64,000 nt of DNA from Brettanomyces bruxellensis. Taxonomy: Eukaryota > Ascomycota > Pichiomycetes > Pichiales > Pichiaceae. The DNA lies in NCBI RefSeq assembly GCF_011074885.1, contig NC_054689.1:1-64000 (forward strand), in the 5' to 3' direction. How positions within the stretch are numbered: the first letter of the stretch is position 1; every line of letters begins with the position of its first letter. Of this stretch, positions 60,548 through 64,000 are shown piece by piece. Under the pieces are notes generated by a model. The model was given only the letters and a program-made list of their open reading frames with translations. It did not search any database and was not told where the DNA came from. The position numbers and the translations under genes were made by a program.

Positions 60548-62224
60548 TTAAGCAGCATGACGTGATGCTCTCATTTTACGATATATCTTGGCTTGTGCAA
60601 AAACATATGCAACCAAGGCACCACCAGATATAACGGTAAGAATGATTAAAAAAACATTAACAGGTATAGGGTTCATATTGAAAGTAGTATGCGTCAACTT
60701 ATCCAAGTATGACTGTGTAATGTTGAATATACCTGCTATAGTCATGATTGCCCCGTAAAGAGTTCCAAATGTCTCAAATCCAAACACTTTAGCGCAGTAA
60801 TCACTGACAGCTGTGTAGAAGAAAGGTCTGAAACAAACAAAAAGCAAGACGTTCGCCAAACCAGCCAAAAACGAAAACTTAATAATTCCTAGTATGCCAA
60901 CAAGCAAGGAAAATGCTAACAAAAGTGAAAGAACAATGCCCGTGGAGAAATGATCTAGAATAGCGCCAACAACCGGTATGGAAACGATCCCCCCTAAAGG
61001 AAGAGCAATGTCAAACACTCTATTAAGTTTTTCGGCTGTTGGATAGGATCCGAATAAGTACACATATTGAGAATTCACCGTAGCCACAAAATAATTCAAT
61101 CTAAGCATTTGAATTGTAGAATAAGCGCACATAAGGAAAAACCACCATGTACGAAACTGGTATGAAGTAGGAAAACCGTGAAGAATACCAAAAATGGAGC
61201 TGGTAATTTCTTGTGGCTTTTGCTTTGCTACTGATATTTCTTCTTGTATGTAAGCACTCTTATAGGCCTCACCAACAGATGACATCCGCTCAAAGGCATT
61301 TGCTTGAGATGAGGTCTGCGATTGTAATGAAGATGATCTGTTAACGGCGACACTCTCAATCAAAGGACTTTCTTCATTGGGTGCCTCTTCAATATTAGGA
61401 GTTTCAACATCATCTCCTAAAGCAGAGGCATTGACTTCATGATAGTGACTTTCGGCAGCAATTGCTTCGGAAAGTCTTCTTTGGTTTGGAGTAGGGTTTG
61501 GAATAAGATCTGCTGGTGGATTCAAGTATGATTCCCTAGGCATGATGGTAAATTGCGCGAGAAGGATAAATGATGGAACAAAAAGATATAACTTATAGAA
61601 GTTGGAAAGCGAAAACCAATCCGGATAATGAAGAAAAACTTTCTTGTAAAGAAGAAACACAGAGGATGATGCATCGAACGACCCAGTAATTATTGCCAAA
61701 ATAAGTCCAGATTGCTCGGGAAAAGCATTTGAGAGCTGGAACGAAGAAATGTAAGCAAATGGCCCGCCCAAAGCCATAAGAGAGTATCCGACAAGATATG
61801 GATCAAAGTATGCTTTAAGCTGTGATGCAAAAATGAACGAGATACAACACAAATAAAGAAATGCAGCAGCAATAGCACCACAGACTCTGGGTCCGGCTCT
61901 ATCTAGCACTGCACCAATAACAAGAGCACATATATTTGTGAGAGCTGCACCAACAGTAAACATCATGTTGAGCCTTAAATCCTGAGCAGTACATTTTGCT
62001 ACGAAACTAGCATCTTCAGTTCCAAAGGTTCGCTCGGATACTGTGGACACTACCTGACTCAAGTCCTCATTTCCTGAACAGACATCCTCGTAGACATGTT
62101 GAATAATAAGAGTTGGTTTTAAAGCAGCAAATCCAAATATAGGACCAGCTCCTAGTAAACACCAAAAGATAGCGGCTGCGCATTGTATAAACCTCTTTTT
62201 TGCTGTAACCTCAAAAAAGTACAT
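60548..62224 (-). CDS. FMP42-like major facilitator membrane protein
   Basis: The 558-residue product has about 12 hydrophobic helices and resembles S. cerevisiae Fmp42 (YMR221C), an MFS protein found in mitochondrial and vacuolar preparations and of unknown substrate. Matches to my knowledge of that family include the first helix (IFWCLLGAGPIFGFAALKPTLI), LDRAGPRVCGAIAA and SFQLSNAFPEQSGLILAIITGSFDASS. The central cytosolic loop (about residues 245-345) is acidic and serine-rich. The open frame continues upstream to a TTG at 62281 through a poly-T-rich leader; the first real ATG (MYFFEV) is at 62224, so I used that. Confidence 0.82.
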   Translation of the reverse strand: MYFFEVTAKKRFIQCAAAIFWCLLGAGPIFGFAALKPTLIIQHVYEDVCSGNEDLSQVVSTVSERTFGTEDASFVAKCTAQDLRLNMMFTVGAALTNICALVIGAVLDRAGPRVCGAIAAAFLYLCCISFIFASQLKAYFDPYLVGYSLMALGGPFAYISSFQLSNAFPEQSGLILAIITGSFDASSSVFLLYKKVFLHYPDWFSLSNFYKLYLFVPSFILLAQFTIMPRESYLNPPADLIPNPTPNQRRLSEAIAAESHYHEVNASALGDDVETPNIEEAPNEESPLIESVAVNRSSSLQSQTSSQANAFERMSSVGEAYKSAYIQEEISVAKQKPQEITSSIFGILHGFPTSYQFRTWWFFLMCAYSTIQMLRLNYFVATVNSQYVYLFGSYPTAEKLNRVFDIALPLGGIVSIPVVGAILDHFSTGIVLSLLLAFSLLVGILGIIKFSFLAGLANVLLFVCFRPFFYTAVSDYCAKVFGFETFGTLYGAIMTIAGIFNITQSYLDKLTHTTFNMNPIPVNVFLIILTVISGGALVAYVFAQAKIYRKMRASRHAA

Positions 62225-63279
62225 CTTGCTTTCTGTGATATATGGATGACGATAACGCAAAAAAAGAAAAAAAAAGTGCAAGATTTATTTGATTTTGACA
62301 ATCAGTACGGATAGCTCATAGACGTCTGGTCGTTAAACAAACTTGAAAGAACGGAGAAATAAACTGGTCAACGTAGACGAGGAATATTAAACCATTAATG
62401 AATAACTGAAGGCAAGCTGGTCAGGTCTGCCTCAGAATATTATTCAATTTCATGAATCTTATTCAGCTGCTGTAAGCGCTATGGAAAATTGATAAAAAAA
62501 TTACTTTACGAAGAATAATAGGAAGAAATAAAAAAATATTATGCGAGATTAGCAGATAGCGAGCCTATAACAGTAGCGAATAAACTGTCGGCCTGTAAGT
62601 GAAAGAAAAATGCCTTTTTTTTAACAATACAATTTATCAATTTAATAATTTGAGACTCTCTTATTGTTTAAAAAGCCTCAAATTATCTTTTTCTTCTTTT
62701 TTCACAGGAAACCAGGTAATAACAAAGATAACATACTAAGTAGGATCTCTGACTTCGATAGAATGCACCGATATCATAGTAACACTTTGAATATAGTTAG
62801 TAACGCATATTTCAATGTTGATAACAAAAACATTCAACAAGAGAAAAAAAAGCCGGGCTGTAAGTCTAAAACGTAATAGGTGAATTTCAATTCATTAAAT
62901 GCTTATCTAGAATATTTCAGTTACCCAGCAGCAAAAAAAATTATCATCGGATATGTGATAACACAAAAGAGAATTACAGTCTATTTTTTGTTAGATTTTA
63001 AAAATGCAGCCTTTCAGCTTAGATCGCTATGTTCTCATAGTCCCTGTACTTCCTTGAAAACAAATTTCAAGCTGCAAACCACATTGCCGAAGCAAAGAAA
63101 CCGAATTGGATGCGGCAAACCATTTTAAGTTTTAAGTTTTATTTTTGGAATGACACTCCTTGCGTCCATCGACGAGAGTCCAAAAGTATTGAAAGCACTA
63201 CTTCCTGATCTAAAAGTGTACAAATCATTAATTCATCTAATCTTGTTCTATTTATCGACTATACTTTGAAGAAGACACC
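62225..63279. other. Intergenic region, no gene seen
   Basis: About 1 kb between the start of the FMP42-like gene and the stop of the partial GTPase gene. Frames of 70 and 82 codons at 62664 and 62880 on the plus strand are asparagine- and lysine-rich and look accidental. Confidence 0.5.
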
Positions 63280-64000
63280 TTATTTTTTATGCTTAGTCTT
63301 TTTACTATCAGTTTTTCCCTCCCCTTTGGCTCCTTCATCATCCTTCTTTGCATCATCCTTACCTGGAACAACCTTAAATGAAAGTATGTCATTCTTTCCA
63401 GGTTCGACTATATCATCCATGGCTACACGCTTTCCACCTACTCCTTCAGCCGATGCTATAGTAACTTCTCCCATAATCGCTCTAGCCACAGAATTGACGG
63501 TCGTTCCTCTTTTGAAAAGTGTGCAGTCCCTAAATACATATTTTCCATGACCACCAGTGAAAGTTTGAATATTTCTAACCGTATAAACAGGAACAAGATC
63601 CAATTTTTTGGCTGCCTCTTGCAAAACTTGAACAACACCCGTGGATCCAAATCTGTATAGCACAAGATCCCTTATACTCTCGACTCTATCTTTTAATACC
63701 GGATCCATTGGCTTGAGACCACAATCTGGACCTAAATCGTCATACGTATCAACAAACTCGGTTCCCGGCTCGTATTCTATGTACCCTTGATCCTTTAGTT
63801 TACGCAGGAAAACCTCTGTTAGGGCGCTAGTAAGCACACAAGTCATTTTTGGATATTTGAGCATGATCTTACTCACATTTTTATCAGCATCAGGATGATC
63901 GATTTTATTCAATGCAAGAACCGTTGGGAATTTAACATTCATAAATGCCTTGACAACTCGTGTAATCCACTCATTGTCCCATTTTTCTAATCGTGGCAAA
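63280..64000 (-). CDS. YGR210C-type Obg-family GTPase, C-terminal part (truncated by window edge)
   Basis: The visible 239 or so residues are the C-terminal half of a GTPase in the Obg/YchF superfamily. The G4 motif NKID (in [14 protein letters not shown]) is present. It is followed by the conserved stretch [26 protein letters not shown], and by a TGS-like C-terminal region ([12 protein letters not shown] and [24 protein letters not shown]). The order fits the Ygr210 subfamily (yeast protein 411 residues) rather than Ola1 or Rbg. A lysine-rich tail ends the protein. The N-terminal P-loop half lies beyond the right edge. No function is established for the yeast member. Confidence 0.85.
   Translation of the reverse strand, partial: LPRLEKWDNEWITRVVKAFMNVKFPTVLALNKIDHPDADKNVSKIMLKYPKMTCVLTSALTEVFLRKLKDQGYIEYEPGTEFVDTYDDLGPDCGLKPMDPVLKDRVESIRDLVLYRFGSTGVVQVLQEAAKKLDLVPVYTVRNIQTFTGGHGKYVFRDCTLFKRGTTVNSVARAIMGEVTIASAEGVGGKRVAMDDIVEPGKNDILSFKVVPGKDDAKKDDEGAKGEGKTDSKKTKHKK

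Noticed and set aside
62664..63128. Two adjacent short frames upstream of the partial GTPase
   Set aside because: Low-complexity Lys/Asn/Phe composition, no homology seen, and a large intergenic region makes chance frames likely.
1..64000. CRISPR array, operon or bacterial-type defence system
   Set aside because: No regularly spaced repeats and no prokaryotic gene organisation; all recognised genes are eukaryotic nuclear genes.

Overview
The window is nuclear chromosomal DNA from a budding yeast (Saccharomycotina). Evidence: compact, almost intron-free, AT-rich coding with short intergenic gaps; a spliceosomal intron with the yeast GTAAGT / TACTAAC signals; a Ty1/copia LTR retrotransposon; and orthologues of many Saccharomyces genes. 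CTG stands at a leucine conserved in the AAA ATPase Msp1 (59241-59243), so the lineage appears to read CUG as leucine and is not in the CUG-Ser clade. The gene mix would suit a Pichiaceae-type yeast (Brettanomyces, Pichia or Ogataea relatives), but the species cannot be fixed from this sequence alone.

Left arm (1 to about 9.7 kb): no host gene recognised. It holds a copia-type retrotransposon on the minus strand (272-7002) with two LTRs and a perfect 5-bp target duplication, then a solo LTR of the same family (7482-8691). That solo LTR is itself interrupted by a solo LTR of a second family (7760-8353, own 5-bp duplication). The gag-pol reading frame is broken many times. However, the left LTR differs from the right one almost only by one-base deletions, and four Ns lie in the internal region, so part of this decay may be consensus error.

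Middle (9.7 to about 32 kb): an unrecognised two-TM coiled-coil protein, HEM4 (haem synthesis), TRS130 (TRAPPII), a very large acidic disordered protein, ELF1 (transcription elongation, intron directly after the ATG), CIC1 (60S assembly), an unrecognised 979-residue protein, RCN1 (calcineurin regulator) and an MFS transporter like YCR023C.

Right part (32-64 kb): CDC25 (Ras GEF), MTR3 (exosome), SNL1 (BAG co-chaperone), BUD22 (18S rRNA processing), an unknown, CCA1 (tRNA CCA addition), TMA19 (TCTP), OAR1 (mitochondrial fatty-acid synthesis), TRM13 (tRNA 2'-O-methylation), an OPT-family peptide transporter, a small single-pass mitochondrial-type protein, RPP0 (ribosomal stalk), an unknown, SGD1 (40S biogenesis, split by one frameshift), MSP1 (mitochondrial outer-membrane extractase), an FMP42-like MFS protein and the 3' part of a YGR210C-type GTPase running off the right edge.

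The genes form no operons; each has its own promoter. Ribosome biogenesis, translation and tRNA maturation functions are frequent (CIC1, MTR3, BUD22, CCA1, TMA19, TRM13, RPP0, SGD1), as is usual for any random yeast segment. I found no clearly new biological system. The most informative points are the nested LTR cluster, the error signature in it, the ELF1 intron, the SGD1 frameshift and several unrecognised proteins.
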